Assembly (NCBI GenBank): GCA_001510575.1
Contig: LNGK01000003.1
Location: 3,859,732-3,923,731 of the forward strand
DNA: 64,000 nt
From: Knoxdaviesia capensis
Lineage: Eukaryota; Ascomycota; Sordariomycetes; Microascales; Gondwanamycetaceae
Direction of reading: 5' to 3'
Below, in pieces: positions 47,544-59,322 of this stretch. A model generated the notes under the pieces. The model had not been told where the DNA came from, searched no databases, and saw only the letters and a list, made by a program, of their open reading frames with translations. Numbering within the stretch: the first letter of the stretch is position 1; each line of letters starts with the position of its first letter. The translations under genes were made by a program, and so were the position numbers.

Positions 47544-50030
47544 TCACGGAGGTCCAGGCTGGCTGGGCACTTCTCGTGCCTGCGCTGTAGCAGGCTCTCG
47601 GGGTCCAGTCCACGGCGGCGGCACAGGATGCGCTGGTTGTCGAAAAAACAAGTTGTTAGACGAAAACCCAACTACCCAGGGCAAAAGCTTATATAGCCCG
47701 GGGATTACTCACGCTGCGGCGGCGCCCGGTGCCCGGGATACACCGGCTGGCCGGGATACACATAGCCCTGCATCGGCGGCTGGTACGTCTTGTACCTCGG
47801 GTCAGTTCCCGACAAGATGGGGTTGACCGTCTGCTCGATGATGTCGGTCGCTCGGCTGGCCAGCTTCCGCACCGTCTTGGTGCTGAATAGCCGCGACGGC
47901 TGCTCTTGACGCATAGGAAGCATCGGTGTTGGGGGAGGCGGCGCGAACATCATCGGGGCCATCTGCCCCGAGAAGGTCTGCGGGTTGTAAGGCATCTGGA
48001 CCGGCCGAGGCGGCAGCGCCGGTGGCATTCCATACTGCATCGGCATGTGCTGCTGCTGCTGCTGCTGCATCTGGGGATGTCCCATGACCATGGGCGGCTG
48101 CTGGATGAAGTGTGGCGGGACGGCTTGCGCGGGCGGGCCGTACATTTGCGGAGGGGGACTCATCGGCGGCATCTGCTGGGGCGGACTCATAGGAGGCATC
48201 TGCTGGGGGGGATTCATGGGAGGCATTTGTTGAGGAGGACTCATCGGGGGCATCTGCGGCATCGGAGGCGGCTGCGAGAGCGGGGGCCCGTTCATCGCAG
48301 GACCGGCAGTTGACGGTCTCGGGGGCAAGAGCTGCTCCAGTGTCTGCGGGGGTGCAGTCGCCGGCTGTCCACCAGCCGGAGACGGAGAGTAAGGCGGCGG
48401 GGGTTCGTTGGGAGTGGAAACCTCGCTCTTAGGCGGGTTGGGAGTAGCTGGAGCGCTGTTGTGCGTGGCTCCTGTGTCCGGGGAGGAGAGGTTAGGGGAC
48501 AGGTTCGCCGTAGGCACTGGCACAGGAGGAGCGCTGGCTGGAGGAGTAGGAAGGCCGGGAGTGCTGGATGGCGGGGGTGCTGCCGGGTTGATGTTGGCGG
48601 GCACGGAAGCGGTTGCGGCGTGAGGCCGGCCCTGAGGCCACTGAGGTTGTTGGAGTTGGTGAGGGTGTGCCGGGTTGGCAGCCATAGGGTACGTGTGGGT
48701 GTGGACGGGGTGCGGGCGATCGGAAGGAGCCATAGGCATGGGCATTGGCGGCATGGCGACTGGGAAGGTCTGGCCATATTGAGAGCCGGGGTGGGGAGCA
48801 TACTGCTGGAAGTGGCTGTGAGCGGGGGGGTATTGGTACGGCATTCCAGGGTGGAAATGGCCTGGGCCAGCATCTTTCGTGTTCAGGTCGAGGCTCTGCA
48901 TATCGGGAAGGCCGGCAACAGTCAGTACCAACGGAGCGGGGGCTGGTGCTGTGGTAGACGGAGGCGGGGCCTGCTGCTGTTGCTGAGGTGGTGGTTGCTG
49001 CTGGGGTGGCGGCTGTTGTTGTTGTTGTTGTTGTTGTTGAGGCATCGGCGAGTAGGGCCGGAACACCTGCTGGGCCGGAGCAGTCGGAGTCGACGTCTTA
49101 GGGGTGGCAGGCTTGCTATGGACGGACTCTGTATCGTGGGCAACAGCGTTCTCTGGGCGATTGGGTAAGGCGTTGGCCGTAGGTCCGGGACTCCCGGTCT
49201 TGTTGATGACCAAGGGGGCCGGGAAGGCGGACGGGTTCGGCGAGGTCGGCGACAGCAAGGCATCGGGGAACGGGCTGGAGCCGGGGTCCTTGATGGGCGA
49301 GTAAGGAACATACGACGGCGATGAGACTGACACGGCGGGCGATGCAGTCTGGGGGGGAAGAGACTGGAGTGGGGGCGGAGCGGGTTGATTGGGGTTGGCA
49401 GTGGTGGAAGACGCCGACGGCGACAGAATGGGGGGAGGGTCGTCGACATTGTGCACGGGCTGTGGAGTTGGATCTTCGATGGTGGCGGGTGCCTGCAGAT
49501 GGCCAACGCGATGTTTATGTGATGGCTGGGCATCGGAGTCGGATATCGGGGCGGAGGGAGGCTTGGAATTTTGCGAGTCGGGACTGTCGGCGGCAGCGGC
49601 AGCGGGGGCGGCAGCAGGGGCGGGGGCGGGGGAGTTTGGGGATGGCGCATCGGGATTCGTGGAGGGCGACGACGACACCGACGGCGGCGGGGTGGCATCT
49701 TCCAGAAAGAATCCCCAGGGGTTTGCCTGGTAGGGCTTGCTGGGCTTGGCTGTGTCGGCAGAGAGTCGGGAGTCATCCGGCTTGGCAGGCCGGATGGCAG
49801 GATCGCTTGGGAGTTCTGCAGGAAGATTGACATGTGCAGCAGTGGTTCCTGACTGCAGGCCATTTGGGGTTGCAGCCGACGACTGGGGGGTGTATGGAGT
49901 GTCAGGCAGCTCGGCGAGAAAGGTCTGGCGGATGGGTTGGAGGAAGTGAGGTTGTTGCTGCTGCTGCTGCTGTTGCTGTTGCGGTTGTTGGAACTGAGGT
50001 TGCTGCTGTTGCTGCTGTTGTTGGAATTGG

Positions 50031-50062
<32 letters not shown>

Positions 50063-50305
50063 AGGTGGTCGTTGTTGCTGCTGTTGCAGCGGCTGCATTT
50101 GCTGAGGTCGGCCAGTAGACTGGGAAGATAAATGGGGATGTGGCTGTTGCTGGAAGTGTTGCGCGGGGTGTTGTTGTTGCTGTTGAAGATGATTCTGTTG
50201 CTGATGCTGCGGGTACTGCTGTTGATACTGGAACTGCGGATGCATGTTCTGTGGGTGTTGCTGATACTGCTGGTACTGCGGACGCTGAGCATACTGCTGC
50301 TGGGG

Positions 50306-50341
<36 letters not shown>

Positions 50342-50443
50342 ATAGTACCCGGTCGGAGGTTGCTGTTGCTGCTGCGGTGGCTGCAGCTGCTGCTGTGCCT
50401 GGCCGTAGTACGGGGCATACCCCTGATACGGAGGCCCGGACAT
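47544..50443 (-). CDS. Long Gln/Pro-rich protein of unknown function
   Basis: The start is the ATG at 50443 (MSGPPYQGYAPYYG). The main exon 50443-47713 encodes 910 residues. At its end a consensus intron (GTGAGT at 47712, CTAAC branch, CAG acceptor at 47633) leads to a short Pro-rich exon 47632-47544, giving 939 residues. If the intron is retained the frame stops at 47705 with ...APPQRE. Residues 1-190 are dominated by Gln tracts, the middle by Pro, Ser and Ala. A nine-residue unit (MSPPQQMPP) is repeated in tandem near residue 730-762. Around residue 848 there is a non-repetitive amphipathic segment, RLFSTKTVRKLASRATDIIE, the only part that looks folded. Such Q/P-rich proteins are often transcriptional or RNA-granule components, but no domain is recognised. 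Upstream spacing is over 3 kb. Confidence 0.75.
48151..48260 (-). repeat. 27-bp in-frame tandem repeat
   Basis: About three and a half copies of a 27-base unit encoding M-(S/N)-P-P-Q-Q-M-P-P within the Q-rich gene. Copies differ at third positions, so it is an old expansion. Confidence 0.75.
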
Positions 50444-51836
50444 GGCGGCGACGCGGGGGGGAGATAGAGTGAAGAGGGGCCGACTATGCAATCATCGGTG
50501 TGCCCCGCCAGAGAGAGATGGCTGACGCAGCTTATAAGGGCTGGCCAGCCAGGTGGAACACGCGGGGATGGGGTACAGGATGAAGTTAAGGATCGAATAC
50601 ATATATATAATAGACAGATACGCGAAAAGAGAAAGATGCTCCGAGATCGCAAGTGTAGATGTAGATTATTAAGATAGAGACAAGAGATCGCGGTCGATAT
50701 GGAGATAGGCGGTATGTTGCACAAACCGGGGCAGGCAGAAGAGGGAAGGAGAGAGAAGGAAGCGAAGGAAGGAGAGAGAAAAAGAGAGGGAAGTCACGAT
50801 GGCGGTCAGCGAACACGCGATATCACACCGTAAGACACATGACGAGAAACGAAATGAGAGTATACGGGTTACAAGATCCAGAGTCGCGATGAGGAGGGGG
50901 GGGGAAACGAGAGGATGGAAGAAGAAAAAGAAATCAGCTCTTCAGCAAAGAACACACAGAAACCCCGAGATCGTTGGAAAGAAAAAAAAAGAAAAACAGG
51001 AAGGAAAGGAAGACTAGGTCTGGCTGGTCTTTCCCTGTCTGCTGCACCAAAAGTCGCGACTGCCTGGCCACCCAGCTCTTTCCTTGTGTGTCAATCAAGC
51101 GGCCGGGGCTGGATTCAGCCCAACAGAAATGGCCTGGTTGCTCACAGTTTGGTCGTTCAAGGAAGTTCCTGCCTGCCCTGGACTCCTTGGGGGGGGTTTT
51201 CTCAGCCGCGTCGCTCCTTCCTCTCGTGTCCAATGAAGAATTGTCCCCTCTCTGTTTAGACGGGGACATTTTTTTATGTGACGGATTTTCTTCTTCTCCT
51301 GACCCTGTAAGGTTTTTTAGTTCAAATTCGCCCCCAGTCAAGGCACACAGAACACCCAGAAAACACGGAGTGGAGATCGGACCTCGCTCTGGTCTCGTCG
51401 TCTTGAAAAGTGCCATGGTATTTAATGGAAAAAACCTCCCCCGGATTATCGCTGTCGCCACACGATGCAAAGCTCGCCCAAGCAAAACAGCAAACAAAGC
51501 CAGTATGTCCATGTCCATCGCATCCGAACTTCCTGATCGAAAGGGAACACATTGAAACACAACACTGCTCCTTTTAATCACCCAAAAACGACTCCCTCCA
51601 TACTGTATTCGGCGTAGCGTCTACGCCACATCTCTGGCTCGTCTCGTCTGTTCTTTCTTTCTCTCAGTCTTTCTTTCCGAACCCTCGCGTCTCCCCGGCG
51701 CAGGGAACGGGAAACCCGCTGAATGTGGCGCAGCAGTCAGGCTTTTTCTCCCTCCCTCACCGCTTATAATCCCGCGAACAAGAAGAAGAAACAACCGTCC
51801 CGCTAGCCAGAGATGATGGATGGATCTTGGGTACAG

Positions 51837-51848
51837 TACAGTACTGTA
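51837..51848. repeat. TACAGTACTGTA palindrome, copy 3
   Basis: Perfect palindrome inside GTACAGTACAGTACTGTAG, nine bases before the long TG repeat. Confidence 0.8.
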
Positions 51849-51855
51849 GGTACTC

Positions 51856-51856
<1 letters not shown>

Positions 51857-51916
<60 letters not shown>
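51857..51916. repeat. (TG)30 microsatellite
   Basis: Sixty bases of uninterrupted TG, the longest simple repeat in the window. Alternating purine-pyrimidine DNA of this length can adopt Z-form. Confidence 0.95.
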
Positions 51917-51919
<3 letters not shown>

Positions 51920-53711
51920 CTCCACGCTGTCTCAGAGTGTGGCGTAGTTCCCCTCCCTTCCCCCCCTTTGACTTCCTCTCGAAATAGACACACCAAATTT
52001 CGAGTCCAGTCGGCCTTGAGAACTCTCCACTGCGTAGAACCGACTGCCCATCTCCTGAAACCCACCAGGCAAACACACCACACGAGCCACAGTCTATGTG
52101 TGCCCTCTCTGTGTGTCAGTGGCACACGGGACCATCAACATTCCAGCAGCCACACACACACGCTCTCTCTCTCTCGGTCACTCTCCGACCTCTCCTCTCC
52201 TCTGCCTATGAGTAGCTTGTAGATCCGTAGAGTCCACATTTCTCCGCCATTAATCCCGAGCTCCCGCCAGACTCCTCTTTCCTATTCCCCTCTGTCAATA
52301 GTTGGCTAACAAAACCACAAAAGCAAAACCCCCCAATGTATACTGTACTGTATATATCATCATGCAAAATCCCGCCCCCGCCGTCTCTCTAGTCGGGCAA
52401 CCACCCCAGTGGAGAAACCCGCCCGGCTCAGGTTGTAATGACAGCACAAGTTGCAGACGTGCGAGCCTTGCTCCACCGCCGTGCGTTGTCCGTGGTCGTT
52501 AGATCACTACATAGGAGAAAACCATCATATCTGCCCGTTGATGTCGAGTTCTGGTTCATCCTCGACCGTACCGGCCTGGCCTGGCCCATGTCAAAATCCC
52601 CAGCTGAACGACTGCGCTCACACCCGCCGGCGAGATATCACCCTCTCCTCTCACTTACAGATCCCCTAATCCTCCCGCCAGATCCTCCAATATGCAACAA
52701 GACATTCACTCACTCACACGTACACGCAAGCACAAACACGTAGAGGAGTTCAGTATATAACCATCGCTACATGATTTTTTAGATATCTGCTTTCGTTCCG
52801 TTTTTTTCTCCCTCCAACCTCAACCCCCAACATTACAACAACAAAGAAATCGCAACAAGAAAATAGCAAAAAATGAATGTGAGAGCCCGCCCCGGATCGC
52901 TCCGGAAGCTTTTTTGGTGTTTTTGGGCCCTCGTCCCCCAAAACCCAACAACCCCCCCGGACCACTTCAGAAAACAGTATGCGTTTCCTCTTTTTTTTTT
53001 TTTTTGTTCGTGTGTGTTCTCCCGGTATCCATCAACAGTGGTGGTGGTTGGTTGGTTTGGTGTTTTGTTTTGGGGGGGTGGGGGATCCCCCGTCTCTCGA
53101 ACTTCCAATCTCTTCTTAAAAAAGCAAGCAAAACCAGCAAACCAAACAAGAGCAAGAAGAAGTTCAAAGCGAAGAAACAAAACGCAGGAAAAAACAAGAT
53201 ATTACGTCCCCCAACGAAAAAGACAAAAACAAAATTAAAAGCAACTCAACGGAAACAGCAGACCGCCGGCCCCCAAGTCCCCGCCAAAAAGAAAACATTC
53301 CCAGACGAGAACACCAACAAGATATGGAAGAGAAAAGAGTAGAAAAGAAAAGAAAATGTCGCAGGCAAAGAACGGCAAAGATTCGAGGCAGAGCACGAGA
53401 AACCCGAAAATGCGAGGAGCGATTAAAAACTGGATGGGAGGAGGAAAATCAAACAAGAGCAGGAAATGACGAGGCGAAACAAGAGGTGAACAGACGAGAA
53501 GAAACGACGAACGCAAAAGCAGGGATGCAGCGGTAGAAAAGACGAACACCAAGATCGCAAGACAAGACAAGGAGCAAGGAACTGTGCCTCAGTCGACAAG
53601 AGAGACAGACAAAAATGGTAGCCACTCAGAAGATAGCACCGTAGAAAAGAAAAAGCCAACACAATAGCAATCAAGCTATACGCGACAAGAGACGGACAGA
53701 CAACGACGCCC

Positions 53712-54782
53712 TCAAGCCTCGTCGTCCGACCCCTTGGAGTCCTGGCGTCGCATGCGCTCATCCCACTTCTTCTTGCCCATGCGCGTCAGGTACAGCGACG
53801 ACACCGGCGACACCTCCGTTGAGTCGGCCTCCATCGCCGTCAGCGTCTTGCTGCGGTAGCAGTCCAGCGCGCGCTGCAGGAAGATCGTGCGCCCCGAAAA
53901 CACCCGGCTCTGCAGCCACGCCATGCGGTGGCCCAGGTCGTTGAGCCGCACCTCCTTCGACCGCGCCGCCTTGCGTGTGCGCGGCACCGCCACCTCGACC
54001 TCCTCGCGGTCGCCGCCCACCCGCACCTTCACCATCATCTTGTCGCGGCTGCTGCCACCGGCGCTGCTGCTGAATCCGCGGCGTCCGCCACGGCCGCCGT
54101 GGCCCGGCATCGTCTCCTCCATGCCGTCGTCACCGCCGTCGTCGGTCATGTCGTCCATGAAGAACTGGCTGCCCGTCGCGCTGGGCGGCGGCGACTGCAT
54201 CTCGCGCGGGAAGTAGCTGCGCGGGAACACGCTGAAGCCCTTGCGGAAGCTGTCGGGGATCTCCTTGGTGTCCACGCCCTCCAGCGTGGCACGCACACGG
54301 AGACGCGACTTGCGCGCAACGTCCTCAACCAGAATGAACTTGCGCTTCTTGGCCTCCGGCAGATCCGGGAACAGCTCGCTGGTGTCCTGGTCGTCGTCCG
54401 GCGTGGCTCTGGAAGCGGCCGTCACCATGCCCGAGCCAGGGTGGCCCCCATGCATCATGTCATGGCGGGACGGTGTGACGTTACTCGGGTAGGGATAGTT
54501 TCCATGGAACACATGAGCAGTTCGAGAATCGTCTGACCCAGGTGCCGATCCCAAGCTATCCGCAGATCCCTCTGCGCGGTCTCGAGAATCTGGAAGAAGG
54601 TGTATGTTAGTAACCCTAGTTCGAACGGAGGTGAGTGTGTAGAGAACAAGAGGCCAAGATCCTGTATCTCTGGGGGTATTGGTAAGCCCTAGATGAAGAG
54701 TGGAGGGTGTATCCACAGAAGAGCCTGATTCACTGGTCCCAGTGTATGGAAGTGAGCTTGCTCGGAGACTTCGTGTCTGCAT
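53712..54782 (-). CDS. DUF8032-like regulatory protein, shorter paralogue
   Basis: An ATG at 54782 opens a 356-codon frame to 53712. A splice from 54734 to 54589 (GTGAAT donor, ACTAAC branch, TTCTTCCAG acceptor) also keeps frame and gives 308 residues; I favour it because the skipped part looks noncoding. The protein has an ELFPDLPEAKKRKFILVED segment, then RATLEGVDTKEIPDSF with VFPRS and PRE, and after a Gly/Asp-rich insert a segment LNDLGHRMAWLQSRVF ending FLQRALDCYRSK. These motifs align in order with those of the neighbouring gene at 57338-59322 (see findings). The C-terminus is acidic. Probably nuclear and regulatory by family resemblance; no direct function is known to me. Confidence 0.8.
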   Translation of the reverse strand: MQTRSLRASSLPYTGTSESGSSVDTPSTLHLGLTNTPRDTGSWPLVLYTLTSVRTRVTNIHLLPDSRDRAEGSADSLGSAPGSDDSRTAHVFHGNYPYPSNVTPSRHDMMHGGHPGSGMVTAASRATPDDDQDTSELFPDLPEAKKRKFILVEDVARKSRLRVRATLEGVDTKEIPDSFRKGFSVFPRSYFPREMQSPPPSATGSQFFMDDMTDDGGDDGMEETMPGHGGRGGRRGFSSSAGGSSRDKMMVKVRVGGDREEVEVAVPRTRKAARSKEVRLNDLGHRMAWLQSRVFSGRTIFLQRALDCYRSKTLTAMEADSTEVSPVSSLYLTRMGKKKWDERMRRQDSKGSDDEA

Positions 54783-57337
54783 GGTAAACTACCAGCAAAA
54801 AAAAAAAAAACCCAACACACAAAGTCCATCAAACAATCACTCCTATACGATGGCACCCTGCCCAAAACATGTATGATCTACCACACTCGGAGATCTGCAA
54901 CATGTCCCACACGACGGCGGGCAGATAGAGTGCCAAGAAAACATGGGATCGCTTCTTTGGGAGATGTAACAGGGGTAGCTTCGCGGAAAGGGGGGGCGGC
55001 GGGAAAGGTCCCTGGCTGGCAGAAAATATGGATAGCCCATACAGCAGGACCGGTCAAACCCCTATATAGAGGCGGTGATGAAGTAGGCGGTGCAGGAAAA
55101 TGTCTAGATGTGTGTGTGGCATAGGTGGAACTGGATGGCATGGCCGAACAGCAAGAACGACGCGACACGACAACAACATGAGTATGGGTCGATAGAAGCG
55201 AACTTAGAAAAGGGGCACACACCCACAATAACAGTTCAGGGGTAAAACAGATGATAGAAGGGAAAATGTGAGGTATCACTTTTTTGTTTGATTACGTTCG
55301 GCAGTCCACTGTGAAGCCAAAACGTGAATGGGGGAAACAGCAAAAGTGAGTGAGAGAGAGAGAGAGGTGTGACGGGATGTCCCTTCGAGGCAGCCAGGCT
55401 TTGCCGCCAACAATTATGTGGTTTTTGTTGGGTGTATGGATGAGGGGGAGAGCAAAAAAGACAGGACTCTGCAGAAGGAAAAAGGAAAACAAGAAGAAAA
55501 ACCGATGCTTCGCAAGACAGGGAGAGCATGTCGAAGATTTGAGGATATGCAGGGAATGTCTGCGTGGAAAACCCGACAAAAAGGGTAAGGATTTGGGCTT
55601 TGTGTTTCGCTTTCTGATCTCACCGCCCATCTTCCACCCTTTTCTTCTTCTCGCTTCTGTCTCCATGCCCACTTGCAATGCAACTTCATGGAAGAGCCGT
55701 GCAGGAGAATGTCCAGGATTGGGCTGCTTCAACACTAAGCAGCACCAGCGAGAGGGAAAAGAAAAGAGTTTGAGAATGGGGAAAGGGGGGGTGTGAGGAA
55801 ACAGAAGAGAAAAAAGCAAAGCAAATCCCACCTTGTTGTCTTCTCGAAAGCTCAAAATTCTTCTGTCTCTCCCGTTCTTCTCTGCATCTGTCGTGATCTT
55901 CTCTCCTTTCCGTATGCCGTGTTTTCCGCTTTTCGCTCTCTCAACTCACCAGGTTTTCTCTCGTCCCTCTCTCTCTCTCTCTCTCGCTCTCTCTCTCTCC
56001 TGTGGCAGAAATACAGCAACAGCTGGAAGTCCGCGGCCGTTTAAAGCTCACGTCTTTCAAGCACAAACCAGATAAACAGATAACAACAGAACAAAGCATA
56101 CAGTATAAAAAGCAGAAATCTTCTTGAAATGCGACTGCTGCATCCGCGACACCAAAAGAAGACAAAATGTCGGGAACAGAAACTTCTAAAAACAAACAAA
56201 ACGCCTCAGCAGAACCAGTGGTTGCGCGGATAAAAAAGAAAACGACACGAAACGCAATGACAAGCTAAGAGAACATCAGCAGCCAACTGGTATGCGAGCT
56301 TTAATGGTAATGTACAGAACCAGACCTTTTTTTTTGGTTGCCAAAAAATCAAAACCAAGCATTTCCTAATCTCGTAGGAGAATGATACTCTTTTCGGCCT
56401 CACCCACTCTTCTCGCTTGCAAACCTCTCGTTGCCCATTCGCTGCCGCCTGATGACTCCTGTCCGGAGCCCGGCCATGGCAAGGTAGATTGCCAGACGGC
56501 AATTGTGAACGGCGAGGAAGGGTTGCCAAGCAGAATAAAACCCCAGAAAAGGCCTCGCAAGATGTGATCTCCGGACAGATTTGCCCGAAAAAAAAGGGAC
56601 AAGGAAGCAACTGAGAGCAAAAGGAAAACCACAAGACATGCAACAACCGGGAATATAAACAGCCCAAATACCAGAGAAAAGTTGAGAAAAGGAAAAAGAG
56701 ACGAAAAGGAGAGAAACAAGAAACAAGAGCCAACACGAGAGAGAAAGAGAGAAAAGAAAATAGAGAAAAGCCCGATAGAGCTTCAAGTGAGAAAATGCTT
56801 TAAGGAAAACGACGACTGGTAGAGTCCGGAAAAAAAGAGAAATCGCGACAAAAACTGCAAAGGAAAATCAATCTGGACAAGGAAAGAAAGGAAACGGAAA
56901 ACAGGAATTTGAAGAGAGAAAATCCAAACACACAAGTATGAATGTAGAGGGGGAATATATGCAAACTTTTTTTGTGGTAACAGGAAACTGAGGAATGAAA
57001 GACCGATCTCGGGATATAAAACAGGCGGGTAGAAATTATGAGAAGGAGGAGGGAAACGCGAAAATAAAACAGAAATAGAAATCGAAGCAGCAAAAGTATC
57101 TCAAATCAGGACAGACTCAGATATAAACATTTGGGAGGTGGTGGTGAGTGAGAGGATTATTTATATGGAGGAAATGGAACTTCCAAGAGGAAAAGAACGA
57201 AAATGATATTGTGAAGCACCCAATGCTAAACTTTGGGACACAAGAAACTGGGTATCATAGTAGGAAAGAAAGGGGATCCTTCAGTGAAGGACAGACTCCC
57301 TGTGTGGATAACGATGCGATGAAGCAACTGGCTTCAT
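54783..57337. other. 2.5-kb spacer between the two DUF8032-like genes
   Basis: Low-complexity purine/pyrimidine blocks, including a CT run at 55965-56000 on the plus strand. A minus-strand CT bias at 56580-57100 probably marks untranslated transcript of the gene ending at 57338. No coding exon was recognised. Confidence 0.45.
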
Positions 57338-59322
57338 TTACATCTCATGCTGGAACATGCCCACCGGTTCGGCTCCGTTCGGGCCATGTTCTTGAGCATG
57401 GTGCGGGTGGTGCATGGCTTGGCCCATGACCGCCATAGCGGGCTTACCAAGGGGATTGTGAGGTCCTGGCATACCGGGAAGACCACCAGGGCCGGCAAGG
57501 TGGGGAGGCTGGGAAGAGCCCTGCATGGCCTTGCGATTGTTCATCTTGGCCATGCGGCGGACACGGCGGCTGCGAAGACGCGGGTCCTGGTTGCTGTTTC
57601 TCCAGCTGTCAACAGCACGCTGGATCAGGCCACGCTTGCCGCGGAGCGTGGGGTTGAGTTGGGCCAAGGCCCATCCAACAGTGTTGCACTCGGTCTCGTA
57701 GACCTGGCGATTGCCCCGGTACTGCTCCTTCGGGCAGCAGGCACGCGGGTACACGCAATTCTCGGTCTTGAACTCGGCCGAGAGTTCGTCGGTGTTCACC
57801 GACTCGACATCGCAACGGATGGTGTACTCCATCTTGACGCGGTCGCGGGAATACTCAAAAGCAATCCATTGCACGCCGTTCTGGTCTTGGCGGACAACGA
57901 GAGGAGTCGTGGCGGGGATCGGGCCGGGGGCGGCGCTGTTGTTGACACCAGGAGTAGAGCCGGCCGAGCCAGGCATCGAAGAGGAGCCATTGTGGTGCGA
58001 GTGAGGGCCAGACAGGGGGACCGACTGGGCCTTCTGCATCTGGTGAGGTCCTTGCAACTCCATCTTGGCGTGACGGGGGCTGTTAGTCATGCCAGCCTGC
58101 GGTTGGTGCTGCGACGAGTGCTGGCCCATGGCGCTCTGCGAAGCAGCGTGAGGCATCATCATGGCCGGTTGCGAAGTCATGGTTTGGTGAGACTGGGCAC
58201 TGGGGTGCGCGCCGTAGGGGGACTGGGCGGTCTGAGCAGTCATGGCCTGGTACTGAGTCTGCTGAGGAGGGTAGTACATCGACTGCTGCAGGGATTGCGA
58301 GGGCGGTTGCCCGTACAGACTCCGGTGCTGGTCATGTTGGGGAGAGGCAACAGAAGCGGGAGAGTTGGACTGAGGAGTGTGATAGGGCATCGACGGGTAA
58401 GGATGTCTGGGGAGTTGTGCGGCAATCATGTCGGAGGTGTCTAATTGGAGTGGTGAAGAGGAAACAAAGTCAGCATTGAGTCGGCAACAGTAACTGCATA
58501 AGCCGTAGGCATTGCGCGGGAAATATAAGCAGCACGCCGCCTGGGAGGATGAGGTTCAATCCATCCAGGGGAAGATGGGAAGGAAGAAAGGTATGATCTC
58601 ATCGCCGGTGGGCCGTTGTCTTGATTGTGTCGCCCTTGGGTGCGGTGAGGGGAGGGTGAATGCAGGGAGGAAGCAAGTGTCAAGCCGGTCTCCCTGTACA
58701 CAGGCATGTGGTCTGGGCTTGCTCCCATCCAAAGGAATGGAAATAGCCCCCAATCCCGACTCTGGATAGACAAGACCAGGCAGGCATGTCTTTCACATTT
58801 TCCCTTGAAAAGTGAGAATGGTCCCAGCTATTACCAACAGTACTCTGGCAGTCCGATGAGACAATATCGAAGCAAGGCGACACCATCACCAAGACCGGCA
58901 ACGTCCACGCAGACATGCTGCCAATATGAGGAGACCTCAACCACACAAAAAAAAAAAAATCAAAACATACCGGTGGCGGACGTGTATCCGTTTGTGGCTC
59001 CAGGGGTGCTGTAGGGGCTGGCGTGTTGGTAGTACGGGAGACTGTCAGACGCGTGCTGACCGTTCGACTGGTGGTTGTTGGAGTAGACCGAGTGGATGGA
59101 GTGAGTCGAGGGGTAGGCAGAGTGTTGTTGCGAGGGAGCGGCGGATTGGTGATGCTGTTGGACAATACTCGAAGGGCGAGAGTAGTGCTGCTGCTGCTGA
59201 TGCTGTTGCTGCTGTTGCGCCGGCTGTTGTTGCTGCTGCTGGTGAGGCGGTGGCAATCCCTGCTGGTGGTGGGGATGGTGCTGCTGCTGCTGCTGTTGTT
59301 GATGCATAGGTAGAAGTCCCAT
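57338..59322 (-). CDS. DUF8032-like, MedA/Acr1-type developmental regulator
   Basis: Exon 59322-58971 starts MGLLPMHQQQQ and is Gln/His-rich. A 530-base intron (GTATGT donor, GCTGAC branch, AATTAG acceptor) leads to exon 58440-57338, total 484 residues. The conserved core lies at about residues 298-420: QNGVQWIAFEYSRDRVKMEY, TIRCDVESVNTDEL, CVYPRACCPKEQYRGNR, GWALAQLNPTLRGKRGLIQR, and SNQDPRLRSRRVRRMAKMN, the last a likely nuclear signal. The order and wording match what I recall of the MedA/Acr1/Ren1 family, which controls conidiophore patterning; that identity is from memory, not a search. The C-terminus is Pro/Gly/His-rich. The large upstream space and orphan exon at 62597-62674 suggest a long, spliced leader, as reported for medA in Aspergillus. 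Confidence 0.82.

Larger units (their letters stand above)
50444..53711. other. 3.3-kb intergenic region
   Basis: Upstream region of the Q-rich gene and the 3' side of the gene ending at 53712. The minus strand is CT-rich at 50590-50800 and 50880-51020. A 60-base TG repeat (51857-51916) and a TACAGTACTGTA palindrome (51837-51848) lie side by side. No open frame has coding character. Confidence 0.5.

Noticed and set aside
57347..58444. 365-codon plus-strand frame across the DUF8032-like gene
   Set aside because: Antisense shadow of the coding exon; low-complexity Leu/Arg/Val translation and no start or splice context.
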